22,424 bases of DNA from Thermohalobaculum sp964475765 (lineage in GTDB: Bacteria; Pseudomonadota; Alphaproteobacteria; Rhodobacterales; Rhodobacteraceae): assembly GCA_964475765.1 (NCBI GenBank), contig CAYYZH010000051.1, forward strand, positions 1 to 22,424, in the 5' to 3' direction. The translations under genes and the position numbers were made by a program. A model generated the notes under the pieces. The model was given only the letters and a program-made list of their open reading frames with translations, was not told where the DNA came from and did no database searches. Below, in pieces: positions 6,090 to 13,804 of the stretch (positions are counted from its first letter, which is position 1; each line of letters starts with the position of its first letter).

Positions 6090-7634
6090 TCATGTGAGGA
6101 AGTAGACGGCCAGCCCACCCGCCAGCGCACCCAGCGCCGCCCATTGCCATGGTGGCCGCGCTGGGGTTGCGTCTTCTTCGGGCAGGGCGCGGGCGGTGCG
6201 GATCTCTTCGGCCCGCATCAGAAGCTCGCTCGCCAGCCCGGGCAGGCGCGGGCCAAGACGGCTGAGGATCTTTGCGGTTTCCGCCATGTCACGCGCCAGC
6301 GCGGCGGGGCCGAGATGACCGCGGATGTAGTCCTCCACCACCGGTTTGGCGGCCTCGAAGATGTTGGCCTGCGGGTCGAGCGTGCGTGCCACGCCCTCGA
6401 CCACGACCATGGTGCGCTGGAGCAGGATCAGCTCGGTCCGCGTCGCCATACCGAAACGCTCGGTCGTCTCCAGCAGATAGGCCAGAACGCGGGCCATCGA
6501 GATCTGGTTGGCGTCCTGGCCAAAGATCGGCTCACCGATTGCGCGCAGGGCCTGGGCGAAAGCTTCGACGTCGCGGTCAGCGGGGACGTAGCCTGCTTCG
6601 AAATGCACCTCGGCCACGCGGCGGTAGTTGCGTGTCAGGAACCCGTGCAGGATTTCGGCATAGTGCCGCCGGGTGATCGGGTCCAGTCGCCCCATGATGC
6701 CGAAATCCAAGAGGACCAGCGTGCCGCCATCGGCGATGCGCAGATTGCCTTGGTGCATGTCAGCGTGAAAGAACCCGTCGCGCAGCGCATGGCGCAGGAA
6801 TGTCCGGAGCACATGCTGCGAAAGCTCGGTCAGGTCATGGCCCGCGGCCTTCAGCGCCTCGGGTTCGGTCGGGGTGCCGTCGAGCCATTGCATGGTCATG
6901 ACGCGGCGGCTTGTGCCCTCCCAATGGATCGTCGGGATCAGGAGGTCGGGATCGTTTGCCGTGTTCTCGCGATACTCGCTGGCCGCGGCAGCCTCGAGGC
7001 GCAGGTCCAGCTCGGCTTCCACCACGCTTTCGAAATGGCTGACAACGGCGTTGGGGCGCAGGCGGCGCGACATCGGGACCAGCCGCTCGATCAGCCCGGC
7101 GATGAAGTGAAAGGCCCCGATGTCATGCCGGAACTGGGAGCGGACACCGGGGCGCAGGACCTTGACGGCAACTTTCTCGCCGGTGGGGAGCCATCTGCCG
7201 GAATGGACCTGAGCGATGGAGGCGGCGGCGACGGCTTCCCCGAGATCGCCAATGCGCTCCCAGACCTCGGGGCCGAGTTCGGCTTCGATCTCGGCGCGGG
7301 CTTCGTCGAGTGAAAACGGCGGGAGACGATCCTGCAGGTAGCGCAGCTGCGCCTCAAGCTCCGGCCCGACAATGTCCCGCCGGGTCGAGAGCACCTGACC
7401 GAACTTCACGTAAGCCGGGCCCATTGCCTCCAAAGCACGGGCCACGGGCGGCAGTGAGGCATCGCCCGTGCGCCCGAACGCGCCAACCGGCCAGGCCAGT
7501 GCCCGAACGGCAAACCGTGGCCAGCCGTGGATCTCGAACGCATCGAGGATCTCGGTCATCGCGCCGGTTCGCTCGAACGTCGCGCCGGTCCGAAGCAAAC
7601 GCCAGAGGTGGTAGGGCGCGCTGAAAAGGCTCAC
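6090..7634 (-). CDS. ubiB: ubiquinone biosynthesis protein UbiB (ABC1/ADCK-type atypical kinase)
   Basis: A 514-residue protein needed for aerobic ubiquinone synthesis. It belongs to the UbiB/COQ8 protein-kinase-like family, thought to act as an ATPase supporting the ubiquinone-synthesis complex. Visible are the KxGQ motif (KFGQ, 77-80), the alanine-rich loop AAASIAQVH, VAVKVLRPG, the catalytic-loop HADMHQGNL and the metal-binding LLDFGIMGRLD. A C-terminal hydrophobic helix (WQWAALGALAGGLAVYF) anchors it in the membrane. I start it at GTG 7634, which overlaps the ubiE stop as GTGA. The frame runs open further upstream, but that stretch lies over ubiE and is not coding. The 70 bases between it and the convergent luxI show no strong terminator. 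Confidence 0.95.
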   Translation of the reverse strand: MSLFSAPYHLWRLLRTGATFERTGAMTEILDAFEIHGWPRFAVRALAWPVGAFGRTGDASLPPVARALEAMGPAYVKFGQVLSTRRDIVGPELEAQLRYLQDRLPPFSLDEARAEIEAELGPEVWERIGDLGEAVAAASIAQVHSGRWLPTGEKVAVKVLRPGVRSQFRHDIGAFHFIAGLIERLVPMSRRLRPNAVVSHFESVVEAELDLRLEAAAASEYRENTANDPDLLIPTIHWEGTSRRVMTMQWLDGTPTEPEALKAAGHDLTELSQHVLRTFLRHALRDGFFHADMHQGNLRIADGGTLVLLDFGIMGRLDPITRRHYAEILHGFLTRNYRRVAEVHFEAGYVPADRDVEAFAQALRAIGEPIFGQDANQISMARVLAYLLETTERFGMATRTELILLQRTMVVVEGVARTLDPQANIFEAAKPVVEDYIRGHLGPAALARDMAETAKILSRLGPRLPGLASELLMRAEEIRTARALPEEDATPARPPWQWAALGALAGGLAVYFLT

Positions 7635-8383
7635 AACCGCCAGCCCGAATGCAGTGCCGTGATGCCCATCGAGAAATTGCGATAGCGTACCTGACCGAAG
7701 CCCGCGGCACGGATCATCTCGGCATAGGTCTCCTGATCGGGAAAGCGTCGGATCGATTCGACGAGATACTGATAGGACGCGCGATCTCCGGTGACGGCCT
7801 GCCCAAGCTGCGGGATCACGTTGAACGAATAGCGATCGTATGCCCATTGCAGCGCGGGCACGGGGAGTTGGGAGAACTCGAGACACAAAAACCGCCCACC
7901 GGGCTTGAGCACGCGGTACGCCTCGGCCAGTGCCTCCTCCGGCCGGGTGACATTCCGCATCCCGAACGCGATGGTGTAGGCATCGAAGCTTGCGTCCGGG
8001 AACGGCAGGGCCATCGCATCGCCGCAGATCCAGTCGATCGCGAGACCGCCGCGCTTTTCGGCACGCTGCGCGCCTTCGGTCAGCATCGCCTCGGTCATGT
8101 CGCAGACAGTGGCCTGTCCATCGCCCTTCAGCCGGTCGAGAAACCGCATGGCGATATCGCCGGTACCGCCTGCGACATCCAGCAGGTGCCATCCCGGGCG
8201 CGGCGCAAGCCAGTCGATCATTGCGCCCTTCCAGAGCCGGTGAACGCCCGCTGACATGAGATCGTTCATCACGTCATAGCGCCCGGCGACGGAGGAGAAG
8301 ACGCCGTGCACGCGGCCGGCTTTTTCCTCTTCGGGAATGTCTTCAAACCCGAAATGCGTGGTGGGGAGGTCGCGCTCTGTCAT
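7631..8383 (-). CDS. ubiE: demethylmenaquinone/ubiquinone C-methyltransferase UbiE
   Basis: S-adenosylmethionine-dependent C-methyltransferase of ubiquinone synthesis (2-methoxy-6-polyprenyl-1,4-benzoquinol methylase). In 250 residues it shows the UbiE signature YDVMNDLMSAGVHRLWK (36-52), the SAM-binding LDVAGGTGDIA (68-78), FGMRNV and the YRVLKPGGRF strand. The chosen ATG gives the standard N-terminus. The open frame continues to 8518, but that extra part is low-complexity and crosses a hairpin. The ribosome-binding site is weak, and a TATGCT lies only six bases before the ATG, so the message could be leaderless. It is followed by ubiB with a four-base overlap. Confidence 0.96.
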   Translation of the reverse strand: MTERDLPTTHFGFEDIPEEEKAGRVHGVFSSVAGRYDVMNDLMSAGVHRLWKGAMIDWLAPRPGWHLLDVAGGTGDIAMRFLDRLKGDGQATVCDMTEAMLTEGAQRAEKRGGLAIDWICGDAMALPFPDASFDAYTIAFGMRNVTRPEEALAEAYRVLKPGGRFLCLEFSQLPVPALQWAYDRYSFNVIPQLGQAVTGDRASYQYLVESIRRFPDQETYAEMIRAAGFGQVRYRNFSMGITALHSGWRL

Positions 8384-8414
8384 GCACCCAGCATAGCGCG
8401 CTGGTCGGAAAGGA

Positions 8415-8448
8415 AAACTCTCAGGCGTGCGACACGTACGCCTGAGAG
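8415..8448 (-). terminator. intrinsic terminator of the minus-strand membrane-protein gene
   Basis: A 14-base stem, CTCTCAGGCGTGCG (8418-8431) against CGTACGCCTGAGAG (8435-8448), has one G-T wobble and an ACA loop. Read on the minus strand it ends in TTTT (8417-8414). It lies between the membrane-protein gene and ubiE, which implies that ubiE has its own promoter within the roughly 30 bases before its start, or relies on read-through. Confidence 0.75.
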
Positions 8449-8457
8449 GGATTTGGT

Positions 8458-8534
8458 GCGCGCCCGTGCCTCCCTGGAGAGCTTGGGGTGGGTGGAAGCC
8501 TCCGGGCCTCCCACCCACCCCGGCACGGGCGCGC
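8458..8534. repeat. long GC-rich palindrome, possible REP-like element
   Basis: Outer arms GCGCGCCCGTGCC (8458-8470) and GGCACGGGCGCGC (8522-8534) are perfect over 13 bases. Inside, GGGGTGGGTGG (8485-8495) pairs with CCACCCACCCC (8511-8521) over 11 bases, leaving a 14-base bulge on the left side only. The structure spans 77 bases and sits 20 bases after the membrane-protein stop codon. Its size and asymmetric bulge exceed a normal terminator and suggest a dispersed palindromic repeat. Copy number cannot be judged from one window. Confidence 0.6.
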
Positions 8535-8554
8535 TGCGCCGAACTGAACCCGTC

Positions 8555-9088
8555 TCAGCGCAATCTCATCTCGATGACCCCGGCAGCCACCAGAGCGAAG
8601 AGGATGTGACCCCAAAGCGCGACCCATGTGATCGAGCCAAAGCCAAGGAAGGGCGCATTGCCGGCGATCAGGTGAGCCATGACGTAAAGCGCGAAGACCC
8701 AGAGCGCGGCGCCATAGATCGCGGCGGGAACGACCCATGGCAGGGCCGGGGCCACGCGCTGATGGAGCGGGCGCACCACCAGAAGGTAACCGAGCGGATA
8801 GGCGATCAGCCCGGTCAGCGTGTGCAGGCCGTATGGGATGCCGAGCGCTGCCAGTTCCTTGCCCGGGATGCCGGTGACTTTGGCGAGCACGGCCTGAGCA
8901 AGCGGCACGGGGGCCAGTTTTGCACCCAACCAAGGGCTCGCAACCGATTTCAGCATCGGGCTGATCGTTTGACCGAAGACGTCAAACGCGACTGTGGCAG
9001 CCGCCCCTGCGAAGAGGATCGTGAAGATGAGATGCAAGTTGATGGCGGGAAAGGCGATGCCTTGGGGCGTGTGCGTTGCGTCGGTCAT
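8555..9088 (-). CDS. small integral membrane protein, function unknown
   Basis: A 177-residue protein with about four hydrophobic segments: roughly 15-40 (LHLIFTILFAGAAATVAFDV), 80-105 (LHTLTGLIAYPLGYLLVV), 115-140 (WVVPAAIYGAALWVFALYV) and 150-172 (ITWVALWGHILFALVAAGVI). The ATG at 9088 was chosen because GGAGG lies six bases before it; the frame is open to 9166 but lacks such a site there. The segment GAAATVAFDVFG and the small size resemble uncharacterised proteobacterial membrane proteins, and I cannot assign a family. It is followed by the terminator at 8415-8448 and faces away from mutM. Confidence 0.75.
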   Translation of the reverse strand: MTDATHTPQGIAFPAINLHLIFTILFAGAAATVAFDVFGQTISPMLKSVASPWLGAKLAPVPLAQAVLAKVTGIPGKELAALGIPYGLHTLTGLIAYPLGYLLVVRPLHQRVAPALPWVVPAAIYGAALWVFALYVMAHLIAGNAPFLGFGSITWVALWGHILFALVAAGVIEMRLR

Positions 9089-9296
9089 GTGAGCCTCCGT
9101 TTTTTGGAATGTCTGTGTCCGTTGTCTGCGGGGGATAAGGGGAGTGGAGCGGGCTTGTGCAACCAAGGCGACATCTACCTCACGTTCACGTCAACTTGTG
9201 TCAGTCCAGCCCGGCCGATTGTTTCACTTTGCCGAGGTTCACGGGCTTTGATAGGTCCGGGTCTGGCGTTGTGATGTGCGGGGATAGGGGCCGGAT

Positions 9297-10148
9297 ATGC
9301 CGGAACTGCCGGAGGTCGAAACGGTGATGCGGGGGCTGGAGCCTGCGCTCGGGGGCCGGGTGCTGGCGCATGTCGAGCAGCGCCGCCCTGATCTGCGCTG
9401 GCCGTTGCCGGAGCGGTTCGCAGAGCGTCTGACGGGGCGCCGGGTGCTTGGTCTCTCCCGCCGGGCCAAGTGGATACTGGTTGGGCTTGAGGGCGACGAG
9501 ACCTGGATGATCCATCTCGGCATGTCAGGGCGTGTGCTGATCGAGGGAGTGGAGACCGCCGCGATGCACCACGACCGGGCGGTGCCGGGCAAGCATGACC
9601 ACGTGATTGTGCGGACGGATGCCGGGACGCGGATCGTCTATAACGATGCCCGTCGGTTTGGGGCGATGGACCTCTGGCCGACCGCTGAACTGGAGGATCA
9701 TCCGCACCTGAAGGGATTGGGCCCGGAACCGATGGGCAATGCGTTCCACGCCGAGGCTCTCGGCGCGGCACTGGCCGGACGGCAATCGCCGATCAAGGCG
9801 GCTCTGCTCGACCAGCGCACCGTGGCGGGGCTTGGCAACATCTATGTCTGCGAAGCGCTCTTCCGGGCGCAGATCCATCCGACCCGGATGGCGGCGTCAC
9901 TCTCGAAGCCGCGTGTGACCCGGCTGGCCGAAGAGATCGTAGCCACTCTCGGCGAGGCAATTGCCGCCGGCGGCTCGAGCCTGCGCGATTACCGGCAGGC
10001 GGATGGCGAGCTGGGCTACTTCCAGCACACGTTCAAGGTCTATGACCGGGAAGACACACCCTGTGGCCGGGACGCCTGTACCGGGGTGATCCGGCGCATC
10101 GTGCAGTCCGGGCGGTCGACGTTCTATTGTCCGCGCTGCCAGAAATGA
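9297..10148 (+). CDS. mutM: formamidopyrimidine-DNA glycosylase
   Basis: Base-excision repair enzyme that removes 8-oxoguanine and formamidopyrimidines and cleaves the abasic site. The N-terminus PELPEVETV supplies the catalytic proline and glutamate directly after the initiator methionine, which fixes the start. K58 in RRAKWIL is the conserved lysine. The helix-two-turn-helix region includes LLDQRTVAGLGNIYVCEALF. A C-terminal zinc finger has four cysteines (C256, C261, C278, C281), with the finger arginine in SGRSTFYC. Length is 283 residues, normal for the family. The enoyl-CoA hydratase gene follows 81 bases later on the same strand. Confidence 0.97.
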   Translation: MPELPEVETVMRGLEPALGGRVLAHVEQRRPDLRWPLPERFAERLTGRRVLGLSRRAKWILVGLEGDETWMIHLGMSGRVLIEGVETAAMHHDRAVPGKHDHVIVRTDAGTRIVYNDARRFGAMDLWPTAELEDHPHLKGLGPEPMGNAFHAEALGAALAGRQSPIKAALLDQRTVAGLGNIYVCEALFRAQIHPTRMAASLSKPRVTRLAEEIVATLGEAIAAGGSSLRDYRQADGELGYFQHTFKVYDREDTPCGRDACTGVIRRIVQSGRSTFYCPRCQK

Positions 10149-10229
10149 GGCCCGAGAGAGTTCTGGACCTCAGCCCGCGCGTAACTAGACTGCCCCACCG
10201 GATTCGCCATTGAAGATTGGGGACGGCAG

Positions 10230-11006
10230 ATGGCCTACACGTGCATAACGACCGAGACGCGGGATCATGTCGCCGTGATCCGGCTCGACCGGCCCAAGGC
10301 GCTGAATGCGCTGAACCTCACGCTGATGGCGGAGCTGTGCGAGGCGCTGCAGAAGTTCGATGCCGATGATGGCATCGGTGCCATTGTGCTGACCGGCAAT
10401 GAGAAGGCCTTTGCCGCGGGGGCTGACATCAAGGAGATGCAGCCCAAAAGCTTCGTTGACGTCTTCAAGGAAGACTTCTTCACAGCCGAGACCAACGTTG
10501 TGAACGGCATTCGTAAGCCGATCATCGCTGCTGTGGCGGGTTTTGCGCTGGGCGGCGGGTGTGAGCTGGCGATGATGTGCGACTTTATCATTGCCGCGGA
10601 CACGGCCAAGTTCGGCCAGCCCGAGATCAATCTGGGCGTGATGCCCGGGATCGGCGGGACCCAGCGCCTGACGCGCTTTGTCGGCAAGTCCAAGGCCATG
10701 GATATGAACCTGACGGGCCGGATGATGGATGCCGAGGAGGCCGAACGCAGTGGTCTCGTGAGCAGGATCGTGCCTGCGGATGACCTGATGGACGAGACGA
10801 TGAAGATCGCGTCCAAGATCGCGGGGCAGGCCCCGCTGGCGGTCATGGCAATCAAGGAATCGGTCAACCGGTCCTACGAGACGACCCTTTCCGAAGGGGT
10901 GCGGTTCGAGCGGCGGATTTTCCATGCGCTCTTTGCCACCGAGGACAAGGTCGAGGGTATGGCCGCCTTCGCCGAAAAACGCTCCGCCAAGTTCAAGGGC
11001 GCGTGA
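10230..11006 (+). CDS. enoyl-CoA hydratase (crotonase family)
   Basis: A 258-residue crotonase-fold enzyme that hydrates trans-2-enoyl-CoA to 3-hydroxyacyl-CoA in fatty-acid or amino-acid breakdown. The oxyanion-hole segments are FAAGADIKEM and AVAGFALGGGCELAMMCD. Both glutamates expected for hydratase activity are present, in GGGCELAM and in FGQPEINLG, so this is probably a true hydratase rather than an isomerase-type relative. The start ATG is preceded by GGGGAC. The position just before rpsT and dnaA is a common order in Rhodobacteraceae. Chain-length preference is not evident. Confidence 0.93.
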   Translation: MAYTCITTETRDHVAVIRLDRPKALNALNLTLMAELCEALQKFDADDGIGAIVLTGNEKAFAAGADIKEMQPKSFVDVFKEDFFTAETNVVNGIRKPIIAAVAGFALGGGCELAMMCDFIIAADTAKFGQPEINLGVMPGIGGTQRLTRFVGKSKAMDMNLTGRMMDAEEAERSGLVSRIVPADDLMDETMKIASKIAGQAPLAVMAIKESVNRSYETTLSEGVRFERRIFHALFATEDKVEGMAAFAEKRSAKFKGA

Positions 11007-11064
11007 GCGAGGCAACACCCGAGGTGCCCCTTTTGTGCAGGCCGGACAGACGGGCTTGCAGGCG

Positions 11065-11093
11065 TTGACGCGCAGGTTCGAATCCGCTATCTG
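11065..11093 (+). promoter_or_regulatory. sigma-70 type promoter for rpsT
   Basis: A -35 element TTGACG (11065-11070) and a -10 element TATCTG (11088-11093) are separated by exactly 17 bases, 35 bases before the rpsT start. This gives the small-subunit gene its own promoter separate from the upstream hydratase gene. Confidence 0.65.
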
Positions 11094-11128
11094 CGCGGTC
11101 TGCTTTTGACACGGATTTGGAACTCACG

Positions 11129-11395
11129 ATGGCAAACTCGCCACAGGCAAAAAAGCGTGCGCGTCAAACGATCCGCCGCACCGAAGTGAACAAGGCGCGG
11201 CGTTCGCGCATCCGGACCTATCTGCGCAAGGTCGAGGAGGCGATTGCCTCTGGCGATCACGGCGCGGCCATGGATGCGCTGAAGCTTGCTCAGCCCGAGA
11301 TCATGCGCGGCGTCAATAAGGGCGTCATGCACAAGAACACAGCGAGCCGGAAGGTTGCGCGTCTGAACAAGCGGGTCCGCGCGCTGAGCGCCTAA
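11129..11395 (+). CDS. rpsT: 30S ribosomal protein S20
   Basis: An 88-residue basic protein that binds 16S rRNA early in small-subunit assembly. The N-terminus MANSPQAKKRARQTIRRTEV is diagnostic, and the C-terminal part (GVMHKNTASRKVARLNKRV) matches the S20 helix bundle. The ATG at 11129 gives the standard start; an in-frame TTG at 11117 is less likely. The ribosome-binding site is weak. A promoter at 11065-11093 and a terminator at 11422-11443 frame it as a single-gene unit. Confidence 0.97.
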   Translation: MANSPQAKKRARQTIRRTEVNKARRSRIRTYLRKVEEAIASGDHGAAMDALKLAQPEIMRGVNKGVMHKNTASRKVARLNKRVRALSA

Positions 11396-11421
11396 GTCGC
11401 CCGCTGCCGTCCTTGACCCAA

Positions 11422-11443
11422 GCGCCCGCCCTGCGGGCGTTTG
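11422..11443 (+). terminator. intrinsic terminator after rpsT
   Basis: The stem CGCCCGC (11423-11429) pairs with GCGGGCG (11433-11439) around a CCT loop, followed by TTTGCTGTTT. It begins 27 bases after the rpsT stop codon. Confidence 0.75.
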
Positions 11444-11484
11444 CTGTTTCCAGGGCTTGCTCGCCGTTGCAGAGCGGTTGTCAT

Positions 11485-11527
11485 TTCACCGACATTCCAT
11501 GCTCGGTGAAGCACCATCAAATTGATG
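11485..11527. repeat. two adjacent inverted repeats in the rpsT-rhodanese gap
   Basis: The first is TTCACCGA (11485-11492) with TCGGTGAA (11503-11510), perfect 8-base arms and a 10-base spacer. The second is CATCAA-A-TTGATG (11515-11527), perfect 6-base arms around one base. Neither is followed by a T tract, so both look more like protein-binding sites than terminators. They lie about 300 bases upstream of the rhodanese gene. Confidence 0.5.
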
Positions 11528-11595
11528 TCACGTAAATGTAATGTTCACGGTTTCGACCCGTTGTCACGCAGTCGGAGTCGCGCCTACTCTTCGCC

Positions 11596-11691
11596 TGTGG
11601 GGAATCGTCGCTCCGCCAAAGACACACATCGATGTTTAGTATCCACTCGCTGTTCCCAAGAATAGCGGGGTGTAAATATTTATGTGCATAA
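11596..11691. other. DnaA-box cluster next to an AT-rich stretch
   Basis: TGTGCATAA (11683-11691) is the complement of TTATGCACA, a perfect match to the DnaA box TTATNCACA. Two weaker 7-of-9 matches lie nearby: TGTGGGGAA (11596-11604) and GTATCCACT (11639-11647). The stretch at about 11670-11735 is AT-rich compared with its surroundings. It could serve DnaA autoregulation or be part of a replication origin. One perfect box is not enough to call oriC. No gene is supported between 11396 and 11817. Confidence 0.45.
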
Positions 11692-11817
11692 CTCTGTGTA
11701 CAGTCTGGGTATCGATTTTTACTCTGCGAATAAATGCAAAGTCGGGTCGGATATTCCTTGTGCCGAATCTGTCCGGACGCATACCTCTGATGGTGCGGAA
11801 GGGGAGGTCAGTGAACG

Positions 11818-12273
11818 ATGGGTAAACAGGCGGCTGCGACATCGACGGTTGATGAGATGTCGCCTCAAGACGCCTTCAATGCCATCCAAGCAGACCCCTC
11901 CGCCGTGATGGTGGATGTTCGCACCCAGGCCGAATGGCGCCTGGTCGGCATGCCGGATCTCTCGTCCGTTGGGCGTGACGTCTGGCCTATCGAGTGGGTC
12001 ATGTTGCCATCCATGCAGCGCAATCCGGATTTCTGGGAGGCGTTGCTGCAGCACGGACGGGGAGGGGTCCCCGAACGACTGTTTCTGATCTGCAAGTCGG
12101 GGTCTCGGTCCCTGGCGGCGGCTCACTACATCGCCGCCGAGGCCGAGCGCGCAGGTCGGAACGTGCACTGCACGAATGTCGCCGAAGGGTTCGAGGGCTA
12201 TTCGGCCCCGGGGTGGCATCAGGGGGGATTATCCGGTTGGAAGGCTCGCGGCCTTCCTTGGCAACAAAATTGA
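11818..12273 (+). CDS. rhodanese-like domain protein
   Basis: A 151-residue single rhodanese domain, a fold that carries sulfur on a cysteine persulfide. It shows the N-terminal VDVRTQAEW strand (32-40), the active-site loop CKSGSRS with C92 as catalytic cysteine, and the C-terminal VAEGFEGY followed by GWKARGLPW. The loop composition suits small phosphate or sulfur substrates but does not settle the function. The ATG lies after a GGGGAGG stretch at about 11801-11807. It is 79 bases upstream of dnaA on the same strand and may share transcription with it. No signal peptide is seen, so it is probably cytoplasmic. Confidence 0.9.
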   Translation: MGKQAAATSTVDEMSPQDAFNAIQADPSAVMVDVRTQAEWRLVGMPDLSSVGRDVWPIEWVMLPSMQRNPDFWEALLQHGRGGVPERLFLICKSGSRSLAAAHYIAAEAERAGRNVHCTNVAEGFEGYSAPGWHQGGLSGWKARGLPWQQN

Positions 12274-12352
12274 CTTTCGTCCGCCTGCGGAGCGGATGGG
12301 GGCAAAAAAAATTGGGTGCGATTTGCAACGCAGGGACAACAGAGGTATCGCC

Positions 12353-13732
12353 ATGGCGGAAGAAAAAGGACCGCCTGGGCTGGAACACATTTGGCAAAAG
12401 GTGGTCGCAACAGCGGTAGCCGAACTGGGGAGGGAGACCGTTGAGAAGTGGCTGAAACCGGTTAGCCTGAGTGGGATGAAGGGGGATCTCGTCCTGCTGT
12501 CGGCCGGATCGAGTTTTCAGGCAGACTGGGTCGAGCGCAATTATGGCTTGCACCTGCTGCGGTTCTTTCAAGCACATGTAGAGACCGTGCGCCGGATCAC
12601 GGTAATGGTCGACAAACCGTCGCGTGACGAGGACGCGGTGGACATTGCAGCGGCGGCCCCGCCGGCGCCGGCGAATGCAGCGCCGTCCAAGCTTCAGTCG
12701 GCACCGCTTGATCCGCGGTTCACCTTTGACAGCTTCGTTGTGGGCAAGCCGAACGAGCTCGCCTATGCGGCGGCGCGCCGGGTGGCGGAAAGCGCAGAGG
12801 CGACCTTCAATCCGGTGTTCCTGCATGGCGGGGTCGGTCTGGGCAAAACCCACCTGATGCACGCGATCGCGTGGCGGACCAAAAACTCGCGGCCTGATGC
12901 GAAGGTGCTCTATCTCTCGGCAGAGCAGTTCATGTACCGGTTCGTTCAGGCGCTGCGCTTTCGCGATACGATCACCTTCAAGGAGCAGTTCCGTGCGGTC
13001 GATGTCCTGATGATCGACGATGTGCAGTTCATCGCGGGCAAGGACTCGACGCAGGAGGAGTTCTTCCACACGTTCAACTCCCTGATCGATCAGCAAAAGC
13101 AGATCGTGATCTCGGCGGATCGCTCGCCCGATCAGATCGACGGGTTGCAGAACCGGATCATCAGCCGCCTGCAATGGGGTCTGGTCGTCGACATCCACCC
13201 CACCGATTACGAGCTGCGTCTCGGTATCCTTCAGTCCAAGGCCGAGCGGATTATGACCGAGGATCCGACGGTCCAGATCGACCAGAAGGTGCTGGAGTTC
13301 CTGGCCCACCGGATCATCTCGAATGTCCGGGTGCTGGAGGGCGCACTGACCCGGCTCTTTGCCTTTGCGACACTGGTGAACCGGCCGATCAATCTCGAGA
13401 TGGTGCAGGAGTGTCTGTCGGACCTTCTGCGGTCCTCCGAACGCAAGGTGACGATCGAGGAGATCAAGCGCCGGGTGATCGAGCATTACAATCTGCGCAT
13501 GTCGGACCTGATCTCGCCGCGCCGCGCCCGGGCTGTGGCAAGGCCCCGGCAGGTGGCGATGTTTCTGTGCAAAACGCTGACGTCGAAGTCGTTGCCAGAG
13601 ATTGGGCGCGGGTTTGGCGGGCGTGACCATACGACGGTCATCCATGCCGTGCGCAAGATCGAAGAGCTGTGCGCCACCGACGCGCAACTCAACGAGGATG
13701 TCGAGTTGCTGCGCCGGATGCTGGAAGGCTAG
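12353..13732 (+). CDS. dnaA: chromosomal replication initiator protein DnaA
   Basis: AAA+ initiator that binds DnaA boxes and opens the replication origin. In 459 residues it has domain I (about 10-85), a short proline- and alanine-rich linker (about 95-118), Walker A GGVGLGKTH (159-167), Walker B LMIDDV (219-224) and, in the C-terminal DNA-binding domain, the DnaA signature GRGFGGRDHTTVIHAV. The ATG at 12353 has AGAGG upstream and gives the usual N-terminus. The frame stays open to 12176, but that part lies over the rhodanese gene. It ends 31 bases before a terminator. Confidence 0.98.
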   Translation: MAEEKGPPGLEHIWQKVVATAVAELGRETVEKWLKPVSLSGMKGDLVLLSAGSSFQADWVERNYGLHLLRFFQAHVETVRRITVMVDKPSRDEDAVDIAAAAPPAPANAAPSKLQSAPLDPRFTFDSFVVGKPNELAYAAARRVAESAEATFNPVFLHGGVGLGKTHLMHAIAWRTKNSRPDAKVLYLSAEQFMYRFVQALRFRDTITFKEQFRAVDVLMIDDVQFIAGKDSTQEEFFHTFNSLIDQQKQIVISADRSPDQIDGLQNRIISRLQWGLVVDIHPTDYELRLGILQSKAERIMTEDPTVQIDQKVLEFLAHRIISNVRVLEGALTRLFAFATLVNRPINLEMVQECLSDLLRSSERKVTIEEIKRRVIEHYNLRMSDLISPRRARAVARPRQVAMFLCKTLTSKSLPEIGRGFGGRDHTTVIHAVRKIEELCATDAQLNEDVELLRRMLEG

Positions 13733-13763
13733 CAAGACGGCCTTTCAGAGCGTCTGAACAACA

Positions 13764-13792
13764 GGCCCGGCGCCGTGCACGCCGGGCCTTTT
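13764..13792 (+). terminator. intrinsic terminator after dnaA
   Basis: The nine-base stem GGCCCGGCG (13764-13772) with CGCCGGGCC (13780-13788) has a seven-base loop and is followed by TTTTC. It separates dnaA from the convergent small membrane-protein gene and shows that dnaN is not co-transcribed with dnaA. A smaller perfect dyad, TTCAGA-GCG-TCTGAA (13744-13758), precedes it. Confidence 0.85.
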
Positions 13793-13804
13793 CGATTTCA
13801 GGGA

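Noticed and set aside
5901..7313. 470-codon open frame on the plus strand
   Set aside because: Antisense to ubiB, whose motifs are complete. No ribosome-binding site or domain was seen.
6090..8192. A 700-residue extended UbiB, as if fused to a second domain
   Set aside because: The extra N-terminal part is ubiE read in another frame. The GTG at 7634 gives a normal-length UbiB.
11684..11908. 74-codon ORF upstream of the rhodanese gene
   Set aside because: No ribosome-binding site, an AT-rich start, and a C-terminal part that runs over the rhodanese start in another frame.
12176..12352. N-terminal extension of DnaA by 59 residues
   Set aside because: The stretch overlaps the rhodanese gene and has no DnaA-like sequence. 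The ATG at 12353 gives the family N-terminus.
11999..13735. 578-codon open frame on the minus strand
   Set aside because: Antisense to the rhodanese gene and dnaA. The composition is that of a shadow frame.
13741..13760. Neisseria-like DNA uptake sequence (TTCAGACG-like dyad)
   Set aside because: Only a partial resemblance in an unrelated lineage. It is a small dyad before the dnaA terminator.
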